The notes under the pieces were generated by a model. The model had not been told where the DNA came from and made no database searches. It saw nothing but the letters and a program-made list of their open reading frames with translations. This document shows positions 27,099-39,174 of a stretch of DNA of 64,000 nt, piece by piece. Each line of letters opens with the position of its first letter. Position 1 is the first letter of the stretch. A program made the position numbers and the translations under genes. The DNA is from Actinophytocola xinjiangensis (GTDB lineage: Bacteria > Actinomycetota > Actinomycetes > Mycobacteriales > Pseudonocardiaceae). Location of the stretch: positions 124,001-188,000 of the forward strand of contig NZ_MSIF01000009.1 in NCBI RefSeq assembly GCF_001921215.1, written 5' to 3'.

Positions 27099-27812
27099 AT
27101 GACCGAACCCACCGAGCACCCCGAATCCGGCACGCTCGCCCATCTCGTCGCGCTGACCAGGAGCGTCGTGCCGCCGATGCACCCCGCCGGCCGCCCGTTC
27201 GTGGCCGGCGCGGCCAGCGTGTCGCTGGCGCTGCGCAAGGTCTCCCGCCGGCTCGGCCTGCTCGGCTTCGTGCTGACCGGGGCGATCGCCTGGTTCTTCC
27301 GTGAGCCCAAGCGGGTCACGCCGACGCGTCCCGGCCTGGCCGTCGCGGCGGCCGACGGCACCGTGTCCCACGTGGTGCTGGCCAGCCCGCCGCCGGAGTT
27401 GGGGCTCGGCGAGCGGGAGATGCTGCGGGTCAGCGTGTTCCTGTCCGTGTTCGACGTCCACGTGCAGCGGCTGCCGGTCTCCGGTGTGGTCGAGCGGGTG
27501 GAGTACCGGCCGGGCAAGTTCCTGTCGGCCGACCTGGACAAGGCCAGCGAGGACAACGAGCGCAACTCCGTCCTGATGTCCACTGTGGACGGTCAGGATG
27601 TCGTGGTCGTGCAGATCGCCGGGCTGATCGCGCGGCGGATCGTCTGCCAGATCGACGGCGGCGAGAAGGTCCGCGCCGGCCAGACCTACGGCCTGATCCG
27701 CTTCGGCTCGCGGGTCGACCTCTACCTGCCGCCCGAGTCCCGGGTGCTCGTCGAACCCGGCCAGCGGACCATCGGCGGCGAGACCGTCATCGCCGAACTA
27801 CCGGAGAGCTGA
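27099..27812 (+). CDS. psd: phosphatidylserine decarboxylase proenzyme
   Basis: The 237-aa protein has RRLGLLGFVLTGAIAWFFRE (membrane-associated), SVFDVHVQRLPVSG with the conserved His, and RFGSRVDLYLP near the C-terminus. There the Gly-Ser bond is cut to create the pyruvoyl cofactor. It converts phosphatidylserine to phosphatidylethanolamine at the membrane. The ATG at 27099 has GAGGGA 12 bases upstream, rather far. It directly abuts pssA, which makes its substrate. Confidence 0.9.
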   Translation: MTEPTEHPESGTLAHLVALTRSVVPPMHPAGRPFVAGAASVSLALRKVSRRLGLLGFVLTGAIAWFFREPKRVTPTRPGLAVAAADGTVSHVVLASPPPELGLGEREMLRVSVFLSVFDVHVQRLPVSGVVERVEYRPGKFLSADLDKASEDNERNSVLMSTVDGQDVVVVQIAGLIARRIVCQIDGGEKVRAGQTYGLIRFGSRVDLYLPPESRVLVEPGQRTIGGETVIAELPES

Positions 27813-28808
27813 GTGGTCGCTCGCTCCCCCGGCGTTCGGCTGCTGCCCAACGCCATCACGGTGCTCGCCATGTGCGCGGGCCTGTCGGCCGTCCAGTTCA
27901 CCCTCTCCGGCAACCTGGCGGCGGCCATCGCCGCGATCGCCGTCGCCGCCGTGCTCGACAGCCTCGACGGCCGCATCGCCCGCCTGCTCGACGCCACCAG
28001 CAAGATGGGCGCCGAACTGGACTCGCTGGCCGACGCGATCTCCTTCGGCGTCGCACCCGCCCTCGTGCTCTACATCTGGAAGTTCGACGGCAACCGGGTC
28101 GGCTGGGTCGTCGCGCTGGTGTTCGCGGTGTGCATCATCCTGCGGCTCGCGCGGTTCAACACGCTGCTCGACGACACCGAGCAACCGCCCTACGCCAAGG
28201 AGTTCTTCGTCGGCGTGCCGGCACCGGCCGGCGGGCTGCTGGCGCTGCTGCCGCTGATCCTGACCATCCAGGTCGGCCACGACGGCTGGTGGTCGGCCGA
28301 ACCGGTCGTCGGGGTGTGGACCGTGGCCATCGGCGCGTTGCTGATCAGCCGGATCCCCACGCTGTCGGTCAAGACGTTCAAGGTGCCGGCGCGGATGGTC
28401 GCACCGCTGCTGGTGCTGGTCGGGCTGCTGGCGGCGGCGGTGATCACTTACCCGATGATCGCGCTGGCCGCGTTCCTGGTGATCTACCTGCTGCACGTGC
28501 CCTACGCGGTGCGCCGCAACCACTGGCTGGCCAACCACCCCGAGGCCTGGGACGTGCCGCCGCGCGAACGCCGGGCCATCCGGCGCGCCCACGGCCGCCG
28601 CCTCGGCCTGCGCCCACCGATCCGCAAGGTCGCCGGCGCCGCCAGGCGCGCGGTGTGGCCCCGGCGCGGCGGCGACGACCAGCGCGGCGGCTCGCGGCCG
28701 ATGCCGGCCGACCCGACCAGGCTGCGTCGCGCGGTCGCCAGGGGACGCGGCTGGCGGCGTACCGGCCTGCGCCGCAACCAGCCCCGACAGCCCGGGAGCG
28801 ACCAGTAG
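27813..28808 (+). CDS. pssA: CDP-diacylglycerol-serine O-phosphatidyltransferase
   Basis: The 331-aa protein carries the CDP-alcohol phosphotransferase motif LDSLDGRIARLLDATSKMGA then ELDSLADAISFG, in which the spaced Asp residues bind metal and CDP. About eight membrane helices follow. The C-terminal 60 residues are an Arg-rich cytosolic extension beyond the usual family end. The GTG follows the psd stop without a gap, so psd and pssA are coupled. Confidence 0.92.
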   Translation: MVARSPGVRLLPNAITVLAMCAGLSAVQFTLSGNLAAAIAAIAVAAVLDSLDGRIARLLDATSKMGAELDSLADAISFGVAPALVLYIWKFDGNRVGWVVALVFAVCIILRLARFNTLLDDTEQPPYAKEFFVGVPAPAGGLLALLPLILTIQVGHDGWWSAEPVVGVWTVAIGALLISRIPTLSVKTFKVPARMVAPLLVLVGLLAAAVITYPMIALAAFLVIYLLHVPYAVRRNHWLANHPEAWDVPPRERRAIRRAHGRRLGLRPPIRKVAGAARRAVWPRRGGDDQRGGSRPMPADPTRLRRAVARGRGWRRTGLRRNQPRQPGSDQ

Positions 28809-28819
28809 TCTCTGGCCTC

Positions 28820-31042
28820 ATGCCACAGATCACCCTCACGGCCAGGCTGACGCCCTCGGCGCTCGACACCCGGCGGGGCGTGGTCCGCCTGCACCCGGAG
28901 GTGCTCGACGCGCTGGGCCTCGAACAGTGGGACGGCGTGCGGCTGACCGGTTCGCGGGTCAGCGCCGCCCTGGCGGCGACCGGCGACGGCCCGCCCGGCG
29001 TGGTGCTGCTGGACGACGTGACGATGTCCAACCTCGGCGTCACCGAGGGCGCGGAGGTCGTCGTCGCCCCGGCGGAGGTCCTGCCGGCCAGGTCGGTGGT
29101 GGTCGCCGGCTCGCGGCTGGCGTCGGTGTCGCTGCCGCCGGAGACCGTGCGCCTGGCGCTGATCGGCAAGATCCTCACCGTCGGTGACGCGGTGTCGCTG
29201 CTGCCGCAGGACCTGGCGCCCGCGCCCGGCTCGGACCTGTCGGCCGTGCGCGGCAAACTGTCCCGGGCGATCGGCACGACCTGGACCAACGAGCTGCTGA
29301 CGGTGACCTCGTCCGACCCGCAGGGCCCGGTCGCCGTCCACCCGTCCACGGTCGTCGGCTGGCGCGACGGGGCCCGCACCGGCGAGCAGGTCGCCCAGCT
29401 CGCCAGCGGCGGCGAGGTCGTCACCGAACCGGCCCCCGCCGCCGTGACCACGGCCCCTGAGCCGGTGGCGGCGCCACCCCCGCCGCCGGTGACCGACCTG
29501 GTCGGCGCCCGCGAGGTGGCCGACCGCCTCGCGGAGTGGTTCGAGCTGGCGTTCCGCCGCCCGGAACTGCTCACCCGCCTCGGCGCGGCCGCGCAGCTCG
29601 GCGCGCTGCTCACGGGTCCGGAGGGCGTCGGCAAGTCGACGGTCGTCCGCTCGGTGGCCGCCGCCGCCGGCGCTGAGGTCATCGAGCTGGCCGCGCCGAC
29701 CCTGGCCGCCCTGGAACCCAACGCCGGCACGACCCGGCTGAGCGCGGCCATCGGCTCGGCCAGCGCCGACCAGCCGACGGTCCTGCTGATCACCGACCTG
29801 GACGCGCTGCTCCCCGCCAGCAACCCGCCGCCGGTCGCCACGGTCGTCGTGGACACCCTGCGCTCGGCGATCCGCACCCCCGGCCTGGTGATCGTGGCGA
29901 CCTCCGCGCACCCCGAGGCGGTCGACCCGCGCGTGCGGGGTGTCGAGCTGCTGGACCGGTCGCTGAGCATCCCGTTGCCCGACGCCAGGACCCGCACCGA
30001 GCTGCTGCGGGTGCTGCTGCGGGACGTGCCCGTGGAGTCCACGGTGGACTTCGGCGAGGTGGCCGAGCGGACACCGGGGTTCGTGGCCGCCGACCTGGTG
30101 GCGCTGCGCCGGGAGGCGGCGGTGCGGGCCGCGCTGCGGGACAAGGACGCCCAGACGCCGACGATCACGTCGGCGGACCTGGTGGGCGCGTTGGAGACCG
30201 TGCGCCCGACGTCGATGTCCACCTCGGACACCCTGCGCACCGGCGGCCTGACGTTGGACGGCGTCGGCGACATGGCGGAGGTCAAGCAGGCACTCACCGA
30301 GGCCGTGCTGTGGCCGCTGCGGTATCCCGACTCGTTCGCGCGGCTGGGTGTCGCCCCGCCCCGGGGGATGCTGCTCTACGGGCCGCCGGGGTGCGGGAAG
30401 ACGTTCCTGGTCAGGGCGCTGGCGGGGACGGGGAAGCTGAACGTGTTGTCCGTCAAGGGCGCTGAGCTGATGGACAAGTGGGTGGGCGAGTCGGAGCGCG
30501 CGGTGCGTGAGCTGTTCCGCCGGGCCGCCGAGGCCGCGCCCGCCCTGGTCTTCCTGGACGAGGTGGACGCGTTGGCGCCCCGGCGCGGTCAGTCCGCCGA
30601 CTCGGGGGTGGCCGACCGGGTGGTGGCGGCGCTGCTGACCGAGTTGGACGGGGTGGAGCCCCGGCGGGACGTGGTCGTCCTGGGCGCGACGAACCGGCCG
30701 GAGTTGATCGATCCGGCATTGTTGCGGCCCGGGCGCCTGGAGCGGTTGGTCTATGTTCCGCCGCCGGATGTCGACGCCCGGGTGGCCATTCTGCGGACGG
30801 CCGGAAAGAACACGCCGTTCGCCGACGACGTGGATCTCCCGGCCCTGGCGGCGGAGTTGGACGGGTATTCGGCGGCGGACTGCGCGGCGTTGGTTCGGGA
30901 GGCGGCGTTGACCGCCATGCGGGAGTCGCTGGAGGCCGAGGTGGTGAGCGCCGGGCATCTGGCGACCGCGCGGGACGCGGTTCGGGCCTCGCTGGATCCG
31001 GGCCAGTTGGCCGATCTGCAGGCCTACGCCGACTCCCGGTGA
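28820..31042 (+). CDS. CDC48/p97-like double AAA+ ATPase
   Basis: The 740-aa protein has an N-terminal double-psi barrel CDC48_N-like region (about 1-190) and a Pro/Ala linker. The first AAA domain (Walker A GPEGVGKST near 266) is followed by a second (GPPGCGKTF near 520; Walker B LVFLDEVDALAPRRGQ; GATNRPELIDPALLRPGRLE). The first domain has ITDLDAL where DE is expected, so its hydrolysis is probably lost. Homologues follow pssA in mycobacteria (Rv0435c, as remembered) and presumably unfold proteins. TAGTCT nine bases upstream of the ATG suggests an extra promoter. Confidence 0.9.
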   Translation: MPQITLTARLTPSALDTRRGVVRLHPEVLDALGLEQWDGVRLTGSRVSAALAATGDGPPGVVLLDDVTMSNLGVTEGAEVVVAPAEVLPARSVVVAGSRLASVSLPPETVRLALIGKILTVGDAVSLLPQDLAPAPGSDLSAVRGKLSRAIGTTWTNELLTVTSSDPQGPVAVHPSTVVGWRDGARTGEQVAQLASGGEVVTEPAPAAVTTAPEPVAAPPPPPVTDLVGAREVADRLAEWFELAFRRPELLTRLGAAAQLGALLTGPEGVGKSTVVRSVAAAAGAEVIELAAPTLAALEPNAGTTRLSAAIGSASADQPTVLLITDLDALLPASNPPPVATVVVDTLRSAIRTPGLVIVATSAHPEAVDPRVRGVELLDRSLSIPLPDARTRTELLRVLLRDVPVESTVDFGEVAERTPGFVAADLVALRREAAVRAALRDKDAQTPTITSADLVGALETVRPTSMSTSDTLRTGGLTLDGVGDMAEVKQALTEAVLWPLRYPDSFARLGVAPPRGMLLYGPPGCGKTFLVRALAGTGKLNVLSVKGAELMDKWVGESERAVRELFRRAAEAAPALVFLDEVDALAPRRGQSADSGVADRVVAALLTELDGVEPRRDVVVLGATNRPELIDPALLRPGRLERLVYVPPPDVDARVAILRTAGKNTPFADDVDLPALAAELDGYSAADCAALVREAALTAMRESLEAEVVSAGHLATARDAVRASLDPGQLADLQAYADSR

Positions 31043-31081
31043 GTGTTTCGGGGTTGGCCGTCGACCACGGTCAGCCCCGAA

Positions 31082-31711
31082 CTACTGGTCGTTCTTCTCC
31101 GTCGGCGGACGCTCGCCGCCGGGCCCCTGGTAGTCCCCGGTCACGATCACGACCAGCCCGGGTCCGAAATCCGAAATTCCCTCGAACCGGGGCTCGACCC
31201 GCATTCCGAACTCGTCGGCCAACAATTCGGCGGCGCTCTGCTCAGGCGTTCCGGCCCGGTAGTAGACGGTGGTCGTGGGAATGACCCCGCCGGAATAGTT
31301 TCCCACCTGGGCGACGGTCCAGCCGGATTCCCGAAGCTCGTCGGCCGCCCGGCCCGCCAGGCCGCCGACGGTGCTGTTGTTGAACACCCGGACCTGCTGG
31401 GTCTTCCCCGGCTCCCCGTTCCCGTCCCCGCCGGGCGGAACAGACCCGGTGGTCCCCGGCGGAGCACTGGGCGACGACGACGTCGCCGGAGCGGACGACC
31501 CGGTCGTCGTCCCGGACGTCTCGGTCGTCTCGGGTGCCTGTGTGGACGACGCGGTCGTGGACGGCGTGCCGGTCGCGTCGTCGGCCTGCCCGTTGCCGTC
31601 GCCGCCGAAGACCGACACCAGGCCGATCACCAGGGACACGGCGGCCACGCCGAGCAGGGCGAGCCCGGCGACCCGCAACGGCCGGGCGGGCGAGGGATCC
31701 GGTGCGGTCAT
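31082..31711 (-). CDS. LytR C-terminal-domain membrane protein
   Basis: The 209-aa protein has one N-terminal membrane helix (LRVAGLALLGVAAVSLVIGL) and a 60-residue Thr/Ser/Pro-rich linker. The LytR_C domain follows (VRVFNNSTVGGLAGRAADEL ... VGNYSGGVIPTTTVYY). It should be anchored with the domain outside. It corresponds by position to Rv0431 of M. tuberculosis as I remember it. The ATG shares its A with the stop of the DUF3263 gene, so the pair is coupled. Confidence 0.88.
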   Translation of the reverse strand: MTAPDPSPARPLRVAGLALLGVAAVSLVIGLVSVFGGDGNGQADDATGTPSTTASSTQAPETTETSGTTTGSSAPATSSSPSAPPGTTGSVPPGGDGNGEPGKTQQVRVFNNSTVGGLAGRAADELRESGWTVAQVGNYSGGVIPTTTVYYRAGTPEQSAAELLADEFGMRVEPRFEGISDFGPGLVVIVTGDYQGPGGERPPTEKNDQ

Positions 31712-32010
31712 CAGGAAGCCCGCCTCGCGGCCCGGGCACGTTCCCGCGTGCCGCGCAGTCGTCGCAGACGGTTGACCAGGTGGGGCTCGAGCTGCATTGC
31801 CTCGTGCTTGTCGAGTAGGCGGTTGATCAACTGGTAGTAGCGCGTGGGCGTCAGGTCGAAGCGTTCGCGGATCGCCTGTTCCTTGGCGCCCGCGCTCTTC
31901 CACCACTGGCGCTCGAAGTCGAGCAGATCGCGTTCGCGGGGTGTCAGGTCCTCCTCCGGCACGCGCACCGGCGGCACGGAGGTGGGCTCCGGCAACTGTG
32001 CGGCGTCCAT
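31711..32010 (-). CDS. DUF3263-family DNA-binding-like protein
   Basis: The 99-aa protein has LTPRERDLLDFERQWWKSAG and KEQAIRERFDLTPTRYYQLI, the DUF3263 signature, which looks like a helix-turn-helix. The ATG at 32010 is chosen because GAGGAG lies five bases upstream and an earlier ATG (32073) would place a perfect inverted repeat inside the coding region. It is coupled to the LytR_C gene. The role is unknown; regulation of the following gene is likely. Confidence 0.85.
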   Translation of the reverse strand: MDAAQLPEPTSVPPVRVPEEDLTPRERDLLDFERQWWKSAGAKEQAIRERFDLTPTRYYQLINRLLDKHEAMQLEPHLVNRLRRLRGTRERARAARRAS

Positions 32011-32041
32011 CCGGCTCCTCGCCACGAGGTCTTCCACTGGA

Positions 32042-32063
32042 CGAATCACACGCCTGTGATTCG
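32042..32063. promoter_or_regulatory. 9-bp inverted repeat upstream of DUF3263
   Basis: CGAATCACA and TGTGATTCG pair perfectly around a four-base spacer, 32 bases upstream of the DUF3263 start and 87 bases upstream of def. The position suits an operator, possibly for the adjacent helix-turn-helix-like protein. The AT-rich arms stand out in this DNA. Confidence 0.5.
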
Positions 32064-32137
32064 CCGGCGTCATTACATCACGCTACCCACCCCGCCGGCC
32101 TGCCGTGTGCGCGAAACGCTGACACCGGACATTTGAC

Positions 32138-32143
32138 TAGGGT
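32138..32143 (+). promoter_or_regulatory. -10 element for a leaderless def transcript
   Basis: TAGGGT ends six bases before the def ATG and there is no Shine-Dalgarno sequence, so the mRNA probably begins at the start codon. Confidence 0.45.
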
Positions 32144-32149
32144 CAGGCC

Positions 32150-32722
32150 ATGGCAGTCCGCCCGATCCGCATCGCCGGTGACCCCGTGTTGCACCACCCG
32201 GTCCGCCGGGTCGAGAACTTCGACGACGACCTTCGCGCGCTGGTCGAGGACATGTTCGAGACCATGGCCGCCGCGCACGGGGTGGGTCTGGCCGCGAACC
32301 AGATCGGTGTGGATCTGCGGTTGTTCGTCTACGACTGCCCCGACGACGACGGGGTCCAGCACCGGGGTCTGGTCGTCAATCCCGTGCTGGAAACCTCGGG
32401 GCTGCCCGAAACCATGCCCGACCCGGACGACGACTTCGAGGGGTGCCTCTCGGTGCCGGGAGAGGCCTTTCCCACCGGGCGCGCCGACTGGGCCAAGGTC
32501 ACCGGGCAGGACGTCGACGGCTCGCCGGTCGAGGTCGAGGGCACCGGCTACTTCGCCCGCTGCCTGCAACACGAGACCGATCACCTCGACGGGCTGCTCT
32601 ACCTCAACCGGCTGGTCGGGCGGCACGCCAGGGAGGCCAAGCGGGTGCTCAAACGTCACGGTTGGGGCAAGCCGGGGCTGTCCTGGGACCCCGCTGCCGA
32701 AACGGAACCGGAACTTCACTGA
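32150..32722 (+). CDS. def: peptide deformylase
   Basis: The 190-aa protein has all three deformylase motifs: [10 protein letters not shown] near 45, EGCLSVPG near 98 and QHETDHLDG near 143. The Cys and two His bind the catalytic metal. It removes the formyl group from nascent proteins. The C-terminal extension of about 25 residues is common in actinobacterial enzymes. Its place beside DUF3263 and LytR_C matches the M. tuberculosis order as I remember it (Rv0429c-Rv0431). Confidence 0.95.
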   Translation: MAVRPIRIAGDPVLHHPVRRVENFDDDLRALVEDMFETMAAAHGVGLAANQIGVDLRLFVYDCPDDDGVQHRGLVVNPVLETSGLPETMPDPDDDFEGCLSVPGEAFPTGRADWAKVTGQDVDGSPVEVEGTGYFARCLQHETDHLDGLLYLNRLVGRHAREAKRVLKRHGWGKPGLSWDPAAETEPELH

Positions 32723-32800
32723 CGGCGAACACGGAACAACCGCCTCCCCCCGCACACTTGTAGAAGGTGCAACGGTGTAATCAAGGGGCGGTGATGCGCG

Positions 32801-33718
32801 GTGACGGACAGCGAGGCACTGGACGCCTACTCCCGCACGGTCAGCGCGGTGGCACGCACCCTCACCCCCCACGTCGCCAGCGTCGACCTGCACCGGGGCA
32901 GCGGCTCGGCGGTCACCTTCACCGGTGACGGCCACCTGCTGACCAACGCGCACGTCGTCGGCGCCCACAAGCACGGCACCGCCACCTTCTCCGACGGCAC
33001 CGAGTCCGACTTCGAGGTCATCGGCGCCGACCCGCTGTCCGACCTCGCGGTCATCCGCGCGTCCGGCACGCCCGACCCGGCCGAACTCGGTGACTCCGAC
33101 GGCCTGGTTGTCGGCCAGCTGGTCGTCGCGGTCGGCAGTCCGATGGGGCTGTCCGGGTCGGTGACGGCCGGGGTGGTCAGCGGGCTGGGCCGCTCGCTGC
33201 CGGTCCGCCAGGGCCAGGCGGCCCGGGTCATCGAGGACGTCATCCAGACCGACGCCGCGCTCAACCCCGGCAACTCCGGCGGCGCGCTGGCCGACTCGAC
33301 CGGCCGGGTGGTCGGCATCAACACCGCCGTCGCCGGCTACGGCCTCGGCCTCGCCATCCCGATCAACACCACGACCAGGCGAATCATCGACACGCTGATG
33401 GTCGAGGGCCGCGTGCGCCGGGCCTACCTCGGTCTGGTCGGCATCCCCGCGCCGCTGCCCGACGAGGTCGCCGAGCGCACCGGGCAGCGTGCCGGCCTGC
33501 GGGTCATCGAGGTCGTCGGCGGCGGGCCGGCCGCCCAGGCCGGGCTGCGCAAGGGCGACCTGATCCTGACCGTCGACCGCGACCAGGTGCAGAACGCCCA
33601 GGGTATCCAGCGCAAGCTGTTCGCCGAGGTCATCGGCACCAACCTGGCCGTCACCGTGCTGCGCAACGGGGCCATGGTCGACGTGTTCGCCCAGCCGGTG
33701 GAACTGACCGTCCGTTAG
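32801..33718 (+). CDS. HtrA-like trypsin-PDZ protease without signal peptide
   Basis: The 305-aa protein has the catalytic triad of S1C proteases: NAHVV (His), SDLAV (Asp) and LNPGNSGGALAD (Ser). A single PDZ domain follows (GLRVIEVVGGGPAAQAGLRK...). Unlike typical HtrA/DegP it has no signal peptide or membrane anchor, as it begins TDSEALDAYSRTV. It should therefore act in the cytosol unless exported by another route. The GTG at 32801 follows GGTGATGC. It lies between def and the thiC riboswitch. Confidence 0.88.
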   Translation: MTDSEALDAYSRTVSAVARTLTPHVASVDLHRGSGSAVTFTGDGHLLTNAHVVGAHKHGTATFSDGTESDFEVIGADPLSDLAVIRASGTPDPAELGDSDGLVVGQLVVAVGSPMGLSGSVTAGVVSGLGRSLPVRQGQAARVIEDVIQTDAALNPGNSGGALADSTGRVVGINTAVAGYGLGLAIPINTTTRRIIDTLMVEGRVRRAYLGLVGIPAPLPDEVAERTGQRAGLRVIEVVGGGPAAQAGLRKGDLILTVDRDQVQNAQGIQRKLFAEVIGTNLAVTVLRNGAMVDVFAQPVELTVR

Positions 33719-34177
33719 CACACCCCCGGCCCGACGCAGGACTGTCAACAGCCGCCTGTGGACAACCACCCGTTCCACCCCCAACCTGTGGACAACTGTT
33801 CGCGCCCGCTCCGGCCCCCAGCGCAGAATCACCCCATGACCTGGACAGATCTCACCGCGTTCCTCCTCCACGACAGCCGACCCCACATCCAACCCACCAC
33901 GACCCGCTCCGCCCCCCACCACCCGTGCCCAACCGGCCGCCGAAACCCCGGACCCCACTCGCGTCCGCCACCGCCAACACACCACCCAGGCCGACCGGCC
34001 CCGCACGCCTCACACCACGTGACGGCCGACCCCACGCAACCCAACCAGCGCCCACCGAACCCACCCGTCCGACCACCGACATCCCGGGAGAAACGCCCGT
34101 CATGGCAACGACATCCGTACTCGCCCCTTGGCAGTGCCGGGGAACGCTGGTTATGGTCGAGGCAGACAACTCAACAC
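33719..34177. other. gene-free, C-rich intergenic stretch with two DnaA boxes
   Basis: No convincing gene lies here. From about 33770 to 34110 the plus strand is very poor in G and rich in CCACC-type runs. The open frames across it encode low-complexity His/Pro/Arg or Gly/Val strings. Two copies of TGTGGACAA (33757-33765 and 33787-33795), the reverse complement of the actinomycete DnaA box TTGTCCACA, lie in the same orientation exactly 30 bases apart. Confidence 0.5.
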
Positions 34178-36786
<2,609 letters not shown>

Positions 36787-36877
36787 CTCCCACCTTGACC
36801 AGAATCTTCCGGGAACGCACCCGGTGGCGTCTACGCTTCTCGACGCCACCACGTGAATTCCTCCCGGGAGGGTGCCG

Positions 36878-37705
36878 GTGTCGAAGACCCGTGACCGGGC
36901 GCGCGCACTCGTCGACCACAAACGCTTCCAACGGTTCATCATCTGGGTGATCGTGGTCAACGCGATCACCCTCGGCCTGGAGACCTCGCCGACGGTCATG
37001 GACCACATCGGCGTCCTGCTGCACACGGCCGACCGGGTCATGCTGGCGATCTTCGTGGTCGAGCTGGCCTGCCGGCTCTACGCCTACGGCTGGCGGTTCT
37101 TCACCGACCCGTGGAACGTCTTCGACTTCCTGATCGTCGGCGTCTCACTGCTGCCGGCGACCGGGCCGCTGTCGGTGCTGCGCGCCCTGCGGATCCTGCG
37201 TGTGCTGCGCCTGATCTCCGCCGTGCCGGCGATGCGCCGCGTGGTGTCCGGGCTGCTGGCGGCGGTCCCCGGCATGGCCTCGATCGGCGCCCTGCTCGGG
37301 CTGATCATCTACGTCGCCGCCGTGCTGGCGACCAAGCTGTTCGGCGGCATCGCCCCCGAGTACTTCGGTGACCTCGGCACCACCCTGTTCACCCTGTTCC
37401 AGACGATGACCGGTGAGGCGTGGCCGGACGTCGCCCGCCAGGTGATGGCCGAGGCGCCGCTGGCGTGGATCTTCTTCGTCATCTACATCCTGATCTCCAG
37501 CTTCGCCGTGCTGAACCTGTTCATCGCCGTGATCGTCAACGGCATGGAGCAGGAGGTCAACAACGAGCTGATGGAGGCCGAGAACCGCCACGCCGCCGAG
37601 GAGGCCGCGTCGGACAAGCTGATCCTCGACGAGCTGCGCGCCTTACGCACCGAGATCGCCCAGCTACGCGCCGAACGCCCGGCGCCGGAACAACCCCCGG
37701 CGTGA
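36878..37705 (+). CDS. six-helix voltage-gated-type cation channel (bacterial Nav-like)
   Basis: The 275-aa protein has S1-S6: FIIWVIVVNAITLGL, VMLAIFVVELACRLYAYG, NVFDFLIVGVSLL, the S4 sensor RALRILRVLRLI with Arg at every third position, S5, the pore FQTMTGEAWPD and S6 SFAVLNLFIAVIVNGM. A charged C-terminal coiled coil follows. The filter TGEAW aligns with TLESW of NaChBac-type sodium channels but with Leu-Ser replaced by Gly-Ala. The GTG at 36878 is favoured by GGGAGG five bases upstream; another GTG lies two codons earlier. It sits between thiD and thiG with no obvious link to thiamine. Confidence 0.88.
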   Translation: MSKTRDRARALVDHKRFQRFIIWVIVVNAITLGLETSPTVMDHIGVLLHTADRVMLAIFVVELACRLYAYGWRFFTDPWNVFDFLIVGVSLLPATGPLSVLRALRILRVLRLISAVPAMRRVVSGLLAAVPGMASIGALLGLIIYVAAVLATKLFGGIAPEYFGDLGTTLFTLFQTMTGEAWPDVARQVMAEAPLAWIFFVIYILISSFAVLNLFIAVIVNGMEQEVNNELMEAENRHAAEEAASDKLILDELRALRTEIAQLRAERPAPEQPPA

Positions 37706-37754
37706 CGGACAAGTACCGTTCCCCCCGAACGAACAGCGGCGGAAGGACCCAGCG

Positions 37755-38132
37755 GTGAAGGTCGGCTACAACCCCACCTGGGCGGTGGTGTCCCTGGTCC
37801 TCGGCGCGATGCTGGCGGCCCTGGCGATCATCGGCCTGTCCAACGGCGAGTTCAACCCGCTGGTCTTCCTGGGCCCGCTGCTGATCCTCGCCGGCATCCT
37901 CCAGCTGGTCAGAACCTACTTCGAGTTCGACCCGGCCACCGGCGTCATCGTCGTCCGCGCGCTCGCCGGCCCCGCCACCCGCCGCTTCGGCGGCGCCGAG
38001 ACCGGCCGCCTCACCATCGCCGACGGCCGCATCGTGTTCACCCGGCCCGACGGCCGAACCCGCAAGGTCCCCGTCTCCCCCACCCTCGCCAAGCGCGACG
38101 ACTGGAACGCGGTCCTGGCCCGCCTCAGCTGA
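37755..38132 (+). CDS. small membrane protein, 125 aa
   Basis: The protein has two membrane helices in the first 55 residues (WAVVSLVLGAMLAALAIIGL; NPLVFLGPLLILAGILQLV). A soluble beta-rich C-terminus looks like a small membrane-attached PH-like domain (GRLTIADGRIVFTRPDGRTR). No named family is certain. It starts 49 bases after the channel gene on the same strand. Confidence 0.65.
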   Translation: MKVGYNPTWAVVSLVLGAMLAALAIIGLSNGEFNPLVFLGPLLILAGILQLVRTYFEFDPATGVIVVRALAGPATRRFGGAETGRLTIADGRIVFTRPDGRTRKVPVSPTLAKRDDWNAVLARLS

Positions 38133-38147
38133 CCACTCTCACACCCC

Positions 38148-38177
38148 CCTGGGTCCCCGGCGCTCGCCGAGCCCAGG
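38148..38177. terminator. nested hairpin between convergent genes
   Basis: CCTGGG and CCCAGG flank an inner CGGC/GCCG stem, between the ends of the plus-strand 125-aa gene and the minus-strand thiG. The position fits a bidirectional terminator. The stem is short and there is no T run. Confidence 0.4.
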
Positions 38178-38211
38178 CCGGCCAGGTCGGGCAGATCCTC
38201 GCCGGGCACGG

Positions 38212-39169
<958 letters not shown>

Positions 39170-39174
39170 GTCTC

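Noticed and set aside
36787..38211. Treating the channel and 125-aa membrane protein as thiamine transporters
   Set aside because: The channel has a full voltage-sensor and pore layout, the small protein has no transporter features, and neither is preceded by a riboswitch.
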